Notes: a model not told the origin generated them from the sequence alone. DNA of 31,978 bases from an uncultured Collinsella sp. (GCA_902492855.1 CABUMU010000004.1:1-31978), one strand, 5' to 3'; shown: positions 14,989-23,860, counted from the first letter of the stretch. Numbers and translations: made by a program.

Positions 14989-17900
14989 TTACTTCTTAAT
15001 GCCGCGTCCCAGGCGCTCAGCGACCGACGCCACGGCACTCTCGTCGACCGAGCCGCAGCTCACGCAGCCATCGTGGGCACGCATCTGGCCGGTGACCTCG
15101 TCCATCGCGAGCGGCGCCACCTTCTCGAGCTTAAAGCCCTTGCCGGCGCGCATGTTTTCCTTGGCCACGCTGATCATGAGCTTAATGCGGTTGAGCTGGT
15201 TGACCTCGGACGCGCCGGGGTCGTAGTCCACCGCGACGATGTTGCTCTCGGGATGCTGGCGGCGCAGCTCCTTGATCACGGCCTTACCCACTACGTGGTT
15301 GGGCAGGCACGCGAAGGGCTGCGTGCAGATGATGTTGGGCGCACCGTGGTCGATCAGGTCGAGCATCTCGGCCGTGAGCAGCCAGCCTTCGCCCATGTTG
15401 TTGCACACCGAAAGCACCGTACGAGCCTTGTCCGCCATGGTGCCAATGCGCTCGGGCGCCTCGAAGCGGCGGGACTTTTCGAGCATCTCCTCCACCGGCG
15501 TGCGCATCCAGTCCACCAGCTTAATGAGCGCCTGCATGCTAGCGCGCGCCGTGGCAGAGCTTCCCAGCTCGTCTTTTTGAAGCTCGGCGTTGCTCATGGA
15601 GTACAGGAAGAAGTCGAGCAGGCCCGGTACCACGGCCTCGCAGCCCTCGCGCTCAATGACATCGACTACGTGGTTGTTGGCCGTGGGATGGAACTTGACC
15701 AGGATCTCGCCAACCACGCCCACGCGCGGCTTGGTACCCTCGCCCACAAGCGGCATGGTGTCGAACGCGCGGATGGCCTCGCGGCACAACTTGGTGTAGT
15801 TGTGCCTGTTGAACTTAGGCGCCAGCTTGCGGGCACGCGCCATGTACTCCTCGTAGAGTGCGTTGGCGGCACCGGGCGTGGCCTCGTACGGGCGGCAACG
15901 ATAGAGCATCTGCATCATGACGTCACCAAAGAGCACTGCGTAGACTGCCTGCTTAAGCAGTGCCGGCGTAATCTTAAAGCCGGGGTTGTCCTCACCGAGC
16001 GCCACGGCCGAAAGCGAGATCACCGGGATCTCGGGGTGGCCGCTCTCGCGCAGGGCCTTGCGGATGAGTGCGATGTAGTTGGTGGCACGGCAGCCGCCGC
16101 CGGTCTGGCTGATAACCACGGCCGTCTTGGACAGGTCGTACCGACCGCTCTCGATGGCCTCCATAATCTGGCCCGTCACCAGGATCGACGGATAGCAAAT
16201 GTCATTGTTCACGTAGCGCAGGCCAGCCTCGACGGCATCGTGGTCGGTCGAGGGCAGCAGCTCCAAGTTGTAGCCGGCACCGCGGAACACCTCTTTGACC
16301 AGGTCAAAGTGAATCGGCGCCATCTGCGGGCACAGGATGGTGTAGCCCTCCTCGCGCATCTGCTCGGTAAAGGGCACCTTGGGCCACGCGGTCGAAGCAC
16401 CCTCACGCTGCGCCTCAAACGTGTACTTGCGGCTCGCAAACGCGGGAGCATCCGTGGAGGGAGCCACCGGCGCGGCATCGCCCTGCTCGTAGGCCTCGCC
16501 CGCGGCCGTGGCCTCGGCCAAGCGCTCGGCCTCCTGGTCCTTGAGCGCCGCCATGAGCGAGCGGATGCGGATGCGCGCGGCGCCCAGGTTGGACACCTCG
16601 TCGATCTTGAGCACGGTGTAGATCTTGCCGCTGGCTTCCAGGATCTCCTGCACCTGGTCGGTGGTCAGGGCGTCCAAGCCGCAGCCGAAGGAGTTGAGCT
16701 GAATCAGGTCCAGGTCGTTGCGCATCGTCACAAAACGGGCGACGGCGTACAGGCGGCTGTGGTACATCCACTGGTCGACGACGCGAATCGGACGCTCGGG
16801 CTTCACCAGGTGCGCAAGCGAATCCTCGGTAAAGACCGCAAAGCCAAAGCTCGAGATAAGCTCAGGCAGGGCGTGGTTGATCTCGGGGTCGTTATGGTAG
16901 GGACGACCGGCGAGCACGATGCCGTGACCGCCATGGTCCTCGACCCACTTAAGAGCCTCCTCGCCCATGGTCTGGATATCCTCGTGGAAACGCGCATCGG
17001 CCTCAAAGGCAGCGTTGACGGCGGCATCGACCTCGGAGCGCGTGATCTTGGGACCGCGCACGCGACCGCGACCGGCTTGCGCATCGGCCACACGGTCGAC
17101 GGCGAGCACCTGGTACAGACGGCGCTTAAGCTCGGTCTTATCGTGATACGGCACAAACGGATACAGGAACTCGATGTTCTGCTCGCGGATCTCGTCAATA
17201 TTGAGCGCCAGCGCCGTGGGGTAGCTCATGACGATGGGGCAGTTATAGCAGTTGCCAGCCGTCGGATCCTCCTTGCGCTCCCAACGCACGCACGGCATCC
17301 AGATGAAGTCGACGTCACGGTCGATAAGGTTCATCACGTGGCCGTGGCTCATCTTTGCCGGGTAGCACACGCTCTCGGACGGCATGGACTCGATGCCCGC
17401 CTGGTAGGTCTTCTTGCTCGACTGGTCGGACAGCTGCACGCTAAAGCCCAGGCGCGTAAAGAACGCGTGCCAGAAGGGGTAGTTCTCGTACATGTTGAGC
17501 GCGCGCGGGATGCCGACGGTGCCGCGCGGGGCCTCGTCGGGGCTCAGGACCTCGCGGTTAAAGAGCAGCTCGTTTTTCTTTTTGAAGAGGTTGGGGGCCT
17601 CGGTCTTCTGCTTTTTGTGGCCGGCGCCCTTCTCGCAGCGGTTGCCGGTAATGAAGCGCCTGCCACCGCCAAAGTCGTTGACGGTAAGCTGGCAGTTGTT
17701 GGAGCAACGGCCGCAGCGGACATGCTTTTGCGTCACGGTGAGGTGCGCGATGTCCTCAGCCGAGAGGATGGTCGAGGTGCCGTCGGCGCCAGCGCGATCG
17801 CGAGCGAGCAGGGCCGCGCCGTAGGCGCCCATGCAGCCGGCGATGTCGGGACGCACGGCATGAACGCCGGTGAGCTGCTCAAACGCGCGCAGCGTGGCAT

Positions 17901-19770
17901 CGGACATAAAGGTGCCGCCTTGGACGATCACCTGGCTGCCGATCTCCTTGGGATCGCGCAACTTAATGACTTTGAACAGGGCATTCTTGATGACGGAATA
18001 GGACAGGCCGGCCGCAATGTCGCCCACCGTGGCGCCTTCCTTTTGCGCCTGCTTGACGCGCGAGTTCATAAAGACCGTGCAGCGACTGCCCAGGTCGACC
18101 GGGGCCTTGGCATGGATGGCGGCGTTGGCGAACGCGCGCACGTCCATGTTCATAGAGACGGCGAAGCTCTCGATAAAGCTACCGCAACCCGACGAGCAGG
18201 CCTCGTTGAGCATGATGTGCTCAATAACGCCGTCCTTGACGCGCAGGCACTTCATGTCCTGGCCGCCAATGTCCAGAATGAACTCGACGCCGGGCAGGAA
18301 TGCCTTGGCGCCGCGCAGGTGCGCGACGGTCTCAATCTCGCCGGAGTCGGCCTTGAGGGCCTCGATGAGCAGCGCCTCGCCGTAGCCCGTGGTGGTCACG
18401 TGGCCGATGGTGCAGCCGGCAGGGATGTGATTGTAGAAATCGGCCATGATGACCTTGGCCGTGCCCAGGATGTCACCGTTGTTGTTGCCGTACCAGGTGT
18501 GCAGCAGCTGGCCGTCCTCGCCCACGAGCGCGGCCTTCATGGTGGTGGAGCCGGCGTCGATGCCGATGAACACGCGGCCGGTGTAGCCGTCGAGCTTGCC
18601 CTTGGGGACGACCTCGGTGTCGTGGCGGGTTTTGAACTCGGCGAAGTCCTCGTCGGTGGCAAAGAGCGGATCCAGGCGCTCGACCTCGGCACCCTGTGTG
18701 TCACCCAGGGCATCGATAGCCTCGATGAGCTGCGGGAACGTGCTGAGCTTGTTGGACTCATGCGCCATGGCGGCGCCGCTCGCCACAAACAGGTGGGCGT
18801 TTTGGGGCACAATGCGGTGCTCCTCGTCCAGGTTGAGCGTGAGGTAGAAGCGATGGCGCAGCTCGGAGAGATACTGCAGCGGGCCGCCCAAGAAGGCGAC
18901 GTTACCGCGGATGGGACGGCCGCACGCCAGACCCGAGATGGTCTGGGTCACGACGGCCTGGAAGATGGAAGCGGCGACGTCCTCGGGACGGGCGCCTTCG
19001 TTGAGCAGCGGCTGCACGTCGGTCTTGGCAAAAACGCCGCAGCGGCTGGCGATGGGATAGATGGTGGTGGCGTTGGCCGCGAGTTCGTTAAGGCCGCTGG
19101 CGTCGGTGTGCAGCAGAGTGGCCATCTGGTCGATGAAGGCGCCCGTGCCGCCGGCGCAGGTGCCGTTCATGCGCTGCTCGATGCCGTTGTCGAAGTAGAT
19201 GATCTTGGCGTCCTCGCCGCCCAACTCGATAGCGACATCGGTGGCCGGGATGAGGGTCTCGACGGCGCGCTTGCTGGCGATGACCTCCTGGACAAACTCC
19301 AGGTCGAGCCACTGGGACAGCAGCAGGCCACCCGAGCCGGTAATGGCGCAGGTCATCTGGGCCGTCGGCAGCACGGTCGCAGCGCCCTCGAACAGATCAC
19401 GGGCGCAGGCACGGACGTCGGTGTGGTGGCGCTGGTACTTGGCGTAGACGATCTGGTTATCGTCGTTGAGCACGGCGAGCTTAACGGTGGTGGAGCCCAC
19501 GTCGATGCCCAAGTGCAGGTTGCCGCGGGCGGCCTCGGGGTTGAAGATCGCGCCTTCGGGGGCCTGGGCGGCGGCTACGGGCTCAGCGGCGGTGGCGGGC
19601 TCGCTGACGACGGACGTCTCCTCTGCCGCGTTCTTGGCCTCGGCAACCGCCTCGGCAACTTTCTCGGCAGCCGCGGTCGCAACCTTCTGCGCGGCGTCCA
19701 CCACGGTGGGCGCGGCCTCGCGTGCGGCAGCGACCATGCGGTCCTTGATGCCCTCGACGAGTTTGCTCAT
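14989..19770 (-). CDS. Giant 2-hydroxyacyl-CoA dehydratase activase-type protein
   Basis: The 1593-residue cytoplasmic protein is of the CoA-substrate-specific enzyme activase class (BadF/BcrA family plus DUF2229). An alanine-rich amphipathic N-terminal extension occupies residues 1-80. ATPase module 1 has LGIDVGSTTVK (87-97), AITGSGG, NGTCAGGTGAF near 204 and SRCGVF. ATPase module 2 has IGIDAGSTTMKA near 400, LDIGGQDMK, NEACSSGCGSF near 522 and SRCTVF. A cysteine-rich linker, CGRCSNNCQ near 687, precedes DUF2229 (from about 752) and a C-terminal region resembling dehydratase subunits, with CYNCP near 842 and a final DGCVSCGS. Activases use ATP to drive an electron from a [4Fe-4S] cluster into a dehydratase. 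Both modules keep their cysteine pairs. The substrate is unknown. The start is ATG at 19770 with GAGGAG upstream. It forms an operon with the TetR gene 11 bases upstream. Confidence 0.9.
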   Translation of the reverse strand: MSKLVEGIKDRMVAAAREAAPTVVDAAQKVATAAAEKVAEAVAEAKNAAEETSVVSEPATAAEPVAAAQAPEGAIFNPEAARGNLHLGIDVGSTTVKLAVLNDDNQIVYAKYQRHHTDVRACARDLFEGAATVLPTAQMTCAITGSGGLLLSQWLDLEFVQEVIASKRAVETLIPATDVAIELGGEDAKIIYFDNGIEQRMNGTCAGGTGAFIDQMATLLHTDASGLNELAANATTIYPIASRCGVFAKTDVQPLLNEGARPEDVAASIFQAVVTQTISGLACGRPIRGNVAFLGGPLQYLSELRHRFYLTLNLDEEHRIVPQNAHLFVASGAAMAHESNKLSTFPQLIEAIDALGDTQGAEVERLDPLFATDEDFAEFKTRHDTEVVPKGKLDGYTGRVFIGIDAGSTTMKAALVGEDGQLLHTWYGNNNGDILGTAKVIMADFYNHIPAGCTIGHVTTTGYGEALLIEALKADSGEIETVAHLRGAKAFLPGVEFILDIGGQDMKCLRVKDGVIEHIMLNEACSSGCGSFIESFAVSMNMDVRAFANAAIHAKAPVDLGSRCTVFMNSRVKQAQKEGATVGDIAAGLSYSVIKNALFKVIKLRDPKEIGSQVIVQGGTFMSDATLRAFEQLTGVHAVRPDIAGCMGAYGAALLARDRAGADGTSTILSAEDIAHLTVTQKHVRCGRCSNNCQLTVNDFGGGRRFITGNRCEKGAGHKKQKTEAPNLFKKKNELLFNREVLSPDEAPRGTVGIPRALNMYENYPFWHAFFTRLGFSVQLSDQSSKKTYQAGIESMPSESVCYPAKMSHGHVMNLIDRDVDFIWMPCVRWERKEDPTAGNCYNCPIVMSYPTALALNIDEIREQNIEFLYPFVPYHDKTELKRRLYQVLAVDRVADAQAGRGRVRGPKITRSEVDAAVNAAFEADARFHEDIQTMGEEALKWVEDHGGHGIVLAGRPYHNDPEINHALPELISSFGFAVFTEDSLAHLVKPERPIRVVDQWMYHSRLYAVARFVTMRNDLDLIQLNSFGCGLDALTTDQVQEILEASGKIYTVLKIDEVSNLGAARIRIRSLMAALKDQEAERLAEATAAGEAYEQGDAAPVAPSTDAPAFASRKYTFEAQREGASTAWPKVPFTEQMREEGYTILCPQMAPIHFDLVKEVFRGAGYNLELLPSTDHDAVEAGLRYVNNDICYPSILVTGQIMEAIESGRYDLSKTAVVISQTGGGCRATNYIALIRKALRESGHPEIPVISLSAVALGEDNPGFKITPALLKQAVYAVLFGDVMMQMLYRCRPYEATPGAANALYEEYMARARKLAPKFNRHNYTKLCREAIRAFDTMPLVGEGTKPRVGVVGEILVKFHPTANNHVVDVIEREGCEAVVPGLLDFFLYSMSNAELQKDELGSSATARASMQALIKLVDWMRTPVEEMLEKSRRFEAPERIGTMADKARTVLSVCNNMGEGWLLTAEMLDLIDHGAPNIICTQPFACLPNHVVGKAVIKELRRQHPESNIVAVDYDPGASEVNQLNRIKLMISVAKENMRAGKGFKLEKVAPLAMDEVTGQMRAHDGCVSCGSVDESAVASVAERLGRGIKK

Positions 19771-19781
19771 TGTCTCTCCTC

Positions 19782-20492
19782 TTAGTTGTTGGACTCGACG
19801 GTTGCGGCGGTGTCGGCCGCGTCCTCGAGCTGCAGGTTCAATAGCTTCATGCCGTATTCCGGCACGTTGATATCGATGGGTTGGCCATACAGGTCACCAG
19901 GGCGCACAAAAGCGAGCACCGTCATAATGCGCGCCATGGCCTCGGGCGATTCGGTGAGCCCACGCTCAAACCAGCGCTGAATCATGCCGACCTCGGCGCT
20001 CACGACGTAGGTGACGTAGTAGTCAAAGAACGTGCCCAGCGCCAGGCCCAAAATGCCCGTCTGCGCACGCGGCACCACGGCCTCACGAGCGGTGTCGATG
20101 ATCCTTTTAATGAAAGCCTGGTCGCCGCCCGGACCCAGCAGCGCACCGATTAAGTCGCGGTTGGCCGCAAGATAACGCAGCAGCTCAACCGAACCGGGCG
20201 CCGGCTCGAGCTCATCGATGTTGTGATAGAGGTCGGGCAGCTGAGCTGCGGTGATGAGCTCAATGCGCTCACGGATCTCGGCCAGCAAGCCGTCCTCGAT
20301 TTGATTGATAAAGTCGGGAATATCACGGTAGTGCGAATAGAACGTGCGGCGCGTAAGGCCAGCGCGCTCGGTGAGCGACGCGACGTTAATGCGCGAAAGG
20401 TCGCCGCTTTCGGCAAGCTCGCTGGCAAGTGCCTGGCGAAGGGCACGCTGCGAGCGAAGGGACCGGCGATCACATTTCTCGAGCTGGGACAA
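19782..20492 (-). CDS. TetR/AcrR-family regulator of the activase operon
   Basis: This 236-residue regulator has a TetR-type helix-turn-helix near residues 33-60 (RINVASLTERAGLTRRTFYSHY). The C-terminal helical domain presumably binds a ligand, here unidentified. The start is TTG at 20492, chosen because AAGGAGG lies just four bases upstream and no better ATG exists before the DNA-binding domain. Its stop is 11 bases before the activase gene, so the two are almost certainly co-transcribed. TGTGCA-type palindromes upstream (20515-20558) suggest autoregulation. An acyl-CoA or related metabolite is a reasonable inducer, but this is an inference from context. Confidence 0.88.
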   Translation of the reverse strand: MSQLEKCDRRSLRSQRALRQALASELAESGDLSRINVASLTERAGLTRRTFYSHYRDIPDFINQIEDGLLAEIRERIELITAAQLPDLYHNIDELEPAPGSVELLRYLAANRDLIGALLGPGGDQAFIKRIIDTAREAVVPRAQTGILGLALGTFFDYYVTYVVSAEVGMIQRWFERGLTESPEAMARIMTVLAFVRPGDLYGQPIDINVPEYGMKLLNLQLEDAADTAATVESNN

Positions 20493-20514
20493 GCGTCCTC
20501 CTTGTTACTCAGCC

Positions 20515-20558
20515 TGTGCGCTATTGCACAGTGCGAGTATTATTGCACACCGTGTGCA
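20515..20558 (-). promoter_or_regulatory. Probable TetR operator region
   Basis: TGCACA (20544-20549) and TGTGCA (20553-20558) form a palindrome with a three-base centre. A second, wider pair TGTGC (20515-20519)/GCACA (20526-20530) lies closer to the gene. Both are within 70 bases of the regulator start, and a TAATAC that could serve as a -10 lies between them on the minus strand. Confidence 0.55.
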
Positions 20559-20585
20559 TCAACACGTAAAGGCAATATTTGGGAT

Positions 20586-20613
20586 GTGACGAAGGGGCAG
20601 TCCTTTTGTCGCA
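20586..20613. repeat. Hairpin after the HAD phosphatase gene
   Basis: GACGAAGGG and CCTTTTGTC pair over nine positions with two G-U pairs around GCAGT, directly after the stop codon of the HAD gene. There is no U-run on the minus strand. The A/G-rich arm resembles the CCTGTCCC hairpin family in style but not in core sequence. Confidence 0.35.
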
Positions 20614-21471
20614 TTATTCGATGATGGTGCAGGAGTTCTGCTTATGCATGGTGGCGAGCATGTGTTTGGGGACGGCGTGGACCATGCAGCTGCCGATGGT
20701 CGCGCTCGCGGCGGCCTTGGCTGCATCGCTTGCGTTTTTGGTCGCGTAGCTGTGACGAAAACGATTGAGCATGGCGATATCGTTGCCGCCGTCGCCGTAG
20801 ACCGCGACCTCATCCTCGGCAATACCGTAGTAGCCCGCCAGCCAGGCCACGCTCTCGCCCTTGTTGCACGCCACGTCCGTGATCTCGAACATCACCGGAT
20901 CGAACGGCGCGTTGACCACGCGGTCCGATCGCTCGGCCAAATATGCTTTAAGGTCACGCTCCAGCTCGGGCGAGGTCACGCGGCAGTTGATCTTGCACAC
21001 ATCGTGGCGCAGGATGTCACCGATCGACTGGTCGAAATATTGCTCCTCGTGATACCCGCCACGTGCACGCATGCCACGCATCACGATACGCTTGATAGGG
21101 CTGTCCTTTTTAAAGCCCGCCTGATGCATCTCGAACGAGCCGCTCGAGAACATGCCATCGGGCGTGGAGCAATCAAAGCAAATGTCCGGAAACTCCTTGA
21201 GCAGTTCCTCGGTGATCTGCGGGTCAATGGTCCAGGTTTTGAGCACCTCGCCATGACTGTCGCGCACGATGGATCCATTGGAGCAGCAGGCGTCAAGCGC
21301 CAGGCCCGTAAAGCCATGCTCGCCGATCGGCAGCGTCGAGCGTCCGGTCGCGGGAACCACATGCAGGCCAGCTTCGGTCAGCTCGCGAATGGCACGGCGG
21401 ATGGTCCCATCCGCCTCATGCAGGGCGTTCAGCAGCGTTCCGTCTAAGTCACTCGCAAACATCTTGATCAT
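20614..21471 (-). CDS. Cof-type HAD-superfamily phosphatase
   Basis: This 285-residue Cof/IIB HAD hydrolase carries motif I ASDLDGTLL at residues 6-14, with nucleophile Asp8 and acid/base Asp10. GDGGNDIAML near residue 225 is motif IV. A large cap domain lies between them. Such enzymes dephosphorylate sugar phosphates, nucleotides or cofactors such as FMN and PLP; the substrate is not evident. The start is ATG at 21471, with AAGGAGAGG seven to ten bases upstream; an in-frame start at 21564 would add an unrelated arginine-rich tail. The ribosome binding site and the A of the start codon are inside a 22-bp perfect hairpin, so translation may be regulated. It lies downstream of the MFS gene on the same strand. 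Confidence 0.88.
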   Translation of the reverse strand: MIKMFASDLDGTLLNALHEADGTIRRAIRELTEAGLHVVPATGRSTLPIGEHGFTGLALDACCSNGSIVRDSHGEVLKTWTIDPQITEELLKEFPDICFDCSTPDGMFSSGSFEMHQAGFKKDSPIKRIVMRGMRARGGYHEEQYFDQSIGDILRHDVCKINCRVTSPELERDLKAYLAERSDRVVNAPFDPVMFEITDVACNKGESVAWLAGYYGIAEDEVAVYGDGGNDIAMLNRFRHSYATKNASDAAKAAASATIGSCMVHAVPKHMLATMHKQNSCTIIE

Positions 21472-21526
21472 GGGCGTGCCTCTCCTTCGTCTGCACGATA
21501 TTGTAGACGAAGGAGAGGCACGCCCA
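21471..21526 (-). promoter_or_regulatory. 22-bp perfect hairpin covering the HAD phosphatase ribosome binding site
   Basis: The arms 21471-21492 and 21505-21526 are exactly complementary over 22 bases, with a 12-base loop. Read on the minus strand, the distal arm contains AAGGAGAGG and the A of the start codon. The hairpin would mask the ribosome binding site in any transcript that starts upstream of it. No U-run follows, so it is not a normal terminator. Confidence 0.8.
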
Positions 21527-21586
21527 AACAATGCCGTCACGACGCGACGTGCCACTGCCTTCACAAATTCACGGTGCCCCAGCGCG

Positions 21587-22849
21587 CTAAGACAATCGCC
21601 ACAAGCGACTTTTCAGCCGATAAAACAGCGCCGTCGTCAACGTCAGCACCGCCAACATGCCTGCGAATACAATCGCCGGTGTCCATCGATCATATGCGAG
21701 CCCGTAAACCAATTGGCCAATAGGCGTTGCACAGGAAAGCGTCATATAAACGAGTGCCAGCACTTTTCCGCAGAGTTCCTTTGGCGCTGACCGCTGAACA
21801 AATGAAACGATTTCGACCGATGTAATGCTTGCCCACGCCATGACCCATGCCGAGCCGGCCGCAAGCGCGGCAAACGCTAATTCATCAGGACCGCTCAGTA
21901 GCGTGACAATAATCGGCACGACTCCAAAACAGATCATCGCAACATATCGACATATGCCCTTGAAGGAAAAACGATGCGGCCAAATACCGACCAAACCACT
22001 GCCGACAAGACCACCTAAGCCCATAGCCACCTCAATAATCCCAACGAAGGATGACTGCATTCCGAGATGCTTTGCAACAATAACGGGAGCACCAATCGTT
22101 AACCCAACTAACGCAAGGTTCAAAATAGCCGCAATCAAAAACACAACGAGCAATGATGAGTTTTGAGACAGGTACCGAATCAACTCCCGAAAATCGTTTC
22201 GGCGTGTCGTACGAGTCGCGCCGTCTCCCGTCGTTTCAGATGAGGCATTTTGCTTGAGTGCGCCCCCGAACAGCAGGGCTGAAATCGTAAACGTCAACGC
22301 CGCGGTTTCGCATAGAGTATCGATACCAAAGCACCCATAGACTGCCGTCCCGACTACAGGCCCCAAGATATTGCTCATCATGATTATCTGCGAGACCAAC
22401 GCAGTGGCACGCTCAACCTTTTCTTGGCCCGTCATGCGCACCGCCTCAATTTGAAGCATCGGTTTCAGCAGCGATTGGATGCCATATTGGACGCAAAGCA
22501 TTGCTGCCACGACAACCGCAAGAGGCAGCGAACGCTTCATGGGGATAAACAGCAGTGATGCAGCCATCAGAACAATGCCGAGTACCACAAGAACCCCGCG
22601 ATGTCTTCCCCGATCCGCCAAAATCCCGCCAACCGGAGTCGCGAGCACGCCCGGTATGAACGCTATCGCCGCGACGGCGCCATATAACGTTGAGGAGCCG
22701 CTGCAATCGAACAAGTAGAGCGGACACGCAAAGCACAGTGCCGACAGCATCGAATACGCACACAGCTGTGCAACAAGAAGACCAAATAGCCTGATAGATC
22801 GCACTGTTTTTGGCGCCAATGAAACGCTAATTCTTCGCATCCCAGCCAT
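21587..22849 (-). CDS. Major facilitator superfamily exporter
   Basis: The 420-residue protein has about 12 membrane segments and the MFS loop 2-3 motif GGILADRGRHRG near residues 74-85. It resembles drug-efflux-type MFS proteins with the MFS_1 fold. A hydrophilic central loop, rich in Ser, Thr and Arg at about 205-225, separates the two halves. The gene is clearly AT-richer than its neighbours and uses codons such as AAT, ATA and TTA more often, suggesting horizontal acquisition. The start is taken as ATG at 22849 with a GGGGGCAGG stretch upstream; an ATG nine bases further in is possible. The TetR gene lies 101 bases upstream on the same strand with palindromic operators between, so it is probably an inducible efflux pump. 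The substrate is unknown. Confidence 0.85.
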   Translation of the reverse strand: MAGMRRISVSLAPKTVRSIRLFGLLVAQLCAYSMLSALCFACPLYLFDCSGSSTLYGAVAAIAFIPGVLATPVGGILADRGRHRGVLVVLGIVLMAASLLFIPMKRSLPLAVVVAAMLCVQYGIQSLLKPMLQIEAVRMTGQEKVERATALVSQIIMMSNILGPVVGTAVYGCFGIDTLCETAALTFTISALLFGGALKQNASSETTGDGATRTTRRNDFRELIRYLSQNSSLLVVFLIAAILNLALVGLTIGAPVIVAKHLGMQSSFVGIIEVAMGLGGLVGSGLVGIWPHRFSFKGICRYVAMICFGVVPIIVTLLSGPDELAFAALAAGSAWVMAWASITSVEIVSFVQRSAPKELCGKVLALVYMTLSCATPIGQLVYGLAYDRWTPAIVFAGMLAVLTLTTALFYRLKSRLWRLS

Positions 22850-22861
22850 AAGCCTGCCCCC

Positions 22862-22886
22862 AAATACATACTGTCAGTATGTATTT
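22862..22886 (-). promoter_or_regulatory. TetR-type operator before the MFS gene
   Basis: AAATACATACTG (22862-22873) and its exact complement (22875-22886) flank a single T, giving a 25-bp palindrome. A weaker related site, ATACC-GTT-GGTAT, lies at 22933-22945. The main palindrome is 12 bases from the MFS start codon, so binding would block transcription. The natural ligand is the adjacent TetR protein. Confidence 0.8.
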
Positions 22887-22950
22887 AATGACTTGAAAAG
22901 GGCAGCCGTGGCTACCCTCACAAATCAATTACATACCGTTGGTATCTATA

Positions 22951-23613
22951 TTACCACCCGGCACGGTTCCATACGTCCCAAATCTGGGCCGTTGTCTGGA
23001 GCACTTCATTACCCAAATCGAGCCCCACCGCTGCCGCCATCTGTGCCAAACATTGTGCGCGAGCGAGCATTCGCTCCTTGGGCTCGAGCGGACGGAACAA
23101 TGGCAGCAGCCAAAGATTCGCTAACAACGATACGGCCTCCGCTGCTTCGCGCGGGCATTCGCACGCAATGGAGCCGTCGGCGATGCCCTCCTCGATCACT
23201 GGCAAGAGATTGCCATCGGCCGACTCGTCAAACGAACCTTGGTACTGCATCGCCAGCAGCCGCGAGCTTTTTACCGGATCTGCCGCAGGATGCATGCGAG
23301 CCCATAGCTCGATTTGCGGAACGACGGACTCGGGCGCATAAAGTCGTTTGAGCTTTTGAGCTCCCGTCATATTGCCAGCACCGAGTGTCGCGCGACGGTG
23401 TTCAGCAATCGGAGCCGTTGCCCGATCAAATGCGGCGTTGAAAATCTCCTCTTTGCTCTTAAAGTGATGATAGACAGCACCCTTGGTCATGCCATCGAGG
23501 CGGTCGACGATGTCTTGGATGCTCGTCCCCTCATAACCCTGTACGCAGAATAGCTCCAGCGCCGCGTCGAGAATCTTCGCGACAGTCTCCTCGGGATATT
23601 TATTACGACCCAT
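22951..23613 (-). CDS. TetR/AcrR-family repressor of the MFS exporter
   Basis: The 220-residue regulator has the TetR helix-turn-helix near residues 30-55 (GTSIQDIVDRLDGMTKGAVYHHF), and the rest is a helical ligand domain. MGRNKYPEETVAKILDAALELF is a normal TetR N-terminus, so ATG at 23613 is preferred over the in-frame ATG at 23649, which has no ribosome binding site. The ribosome binding site of the preferred start is also weak (GGACGG). It lies immediately upstream of the MFS gene, with the operator palindromes in the gap. It presumably represses the exporter until a toxic substrate binds. It is less AT-rich than the MFS gene. Confidence 0.85.
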   Translation of the reverse strand: MGRNKYPEETVAKILDAALELFCVQGYEGTSIQDIVDRLDGMTKGAVYHHFKSKEEIFNAAFDRATAPIAEHRRATLGAGNMTGAQKLKRLYAPESVVPQIELWARMHPAADPVKSSRLLAMQYQGSFDESADGNLLPVIEEGIADGSIACECPREAAEAVSLLANLWLLPLFRPLEPKERMLARAQCLAQMAAAVGLDLGNEVLQTTAQIWDVWNRAGW

Positions 23614-23687
23614 AATCCGTCCATCCACAACGCAAGTCTTGTGCCTCATTGCAGCATTTTAACGTTGCGGATGGTAGACGGTCGATT

Positions 23688-23783
23688 CTACACCGCGGCG
23701 GGGCCGTGTTCGCCGGTACGGATGCGGATGACTTCCTCGACCGGCTCGACCCAGATCGTGCCATCTCCAACGGCGCCGCAATC
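23688..23783 (-). pseudogene. C-terminal remnant of a P-II nitrogen regulator
   Basis: The minus-strand frame reads CGAVGDGTIWVEPVEE then VIRIRTGEHGPAAV and a stop (23688-23690). This is the P-II (GlnB/GlnK) C-terminal signature, where GlnB ends IGDGKIFV...VIRIRTGE. Upstream of about 23783 the frame stays open but loses P-II similarity, and there is no T-loop or start codon. Only the last 31 residues of a roughly 112-residue protein survive. It lies between the CmpB-like gene stop and the TetR gene start. I infer a deletion that removed the front of a glnB/glnK gene. Confidence 0.65.
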
Positions 23784-23860
23784 TTGGAAACGGCGCGGCA
23801 ACGGGCGTGAAACGAACGGGAAATACGCGAGCAAGGGAGACGTGAGCGTGCCTGTACCGG

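Noticed and set aside
15073..19785. A 1570-codon open frame on the plus strand across the activase gene
   Set aside because: It is the exact antisense of a well-supported gene in GC-rich DNA. Its product is rich in His, Arg, Gly and Gln with no recognisable domain, and the sense gene carries clear family motifs.
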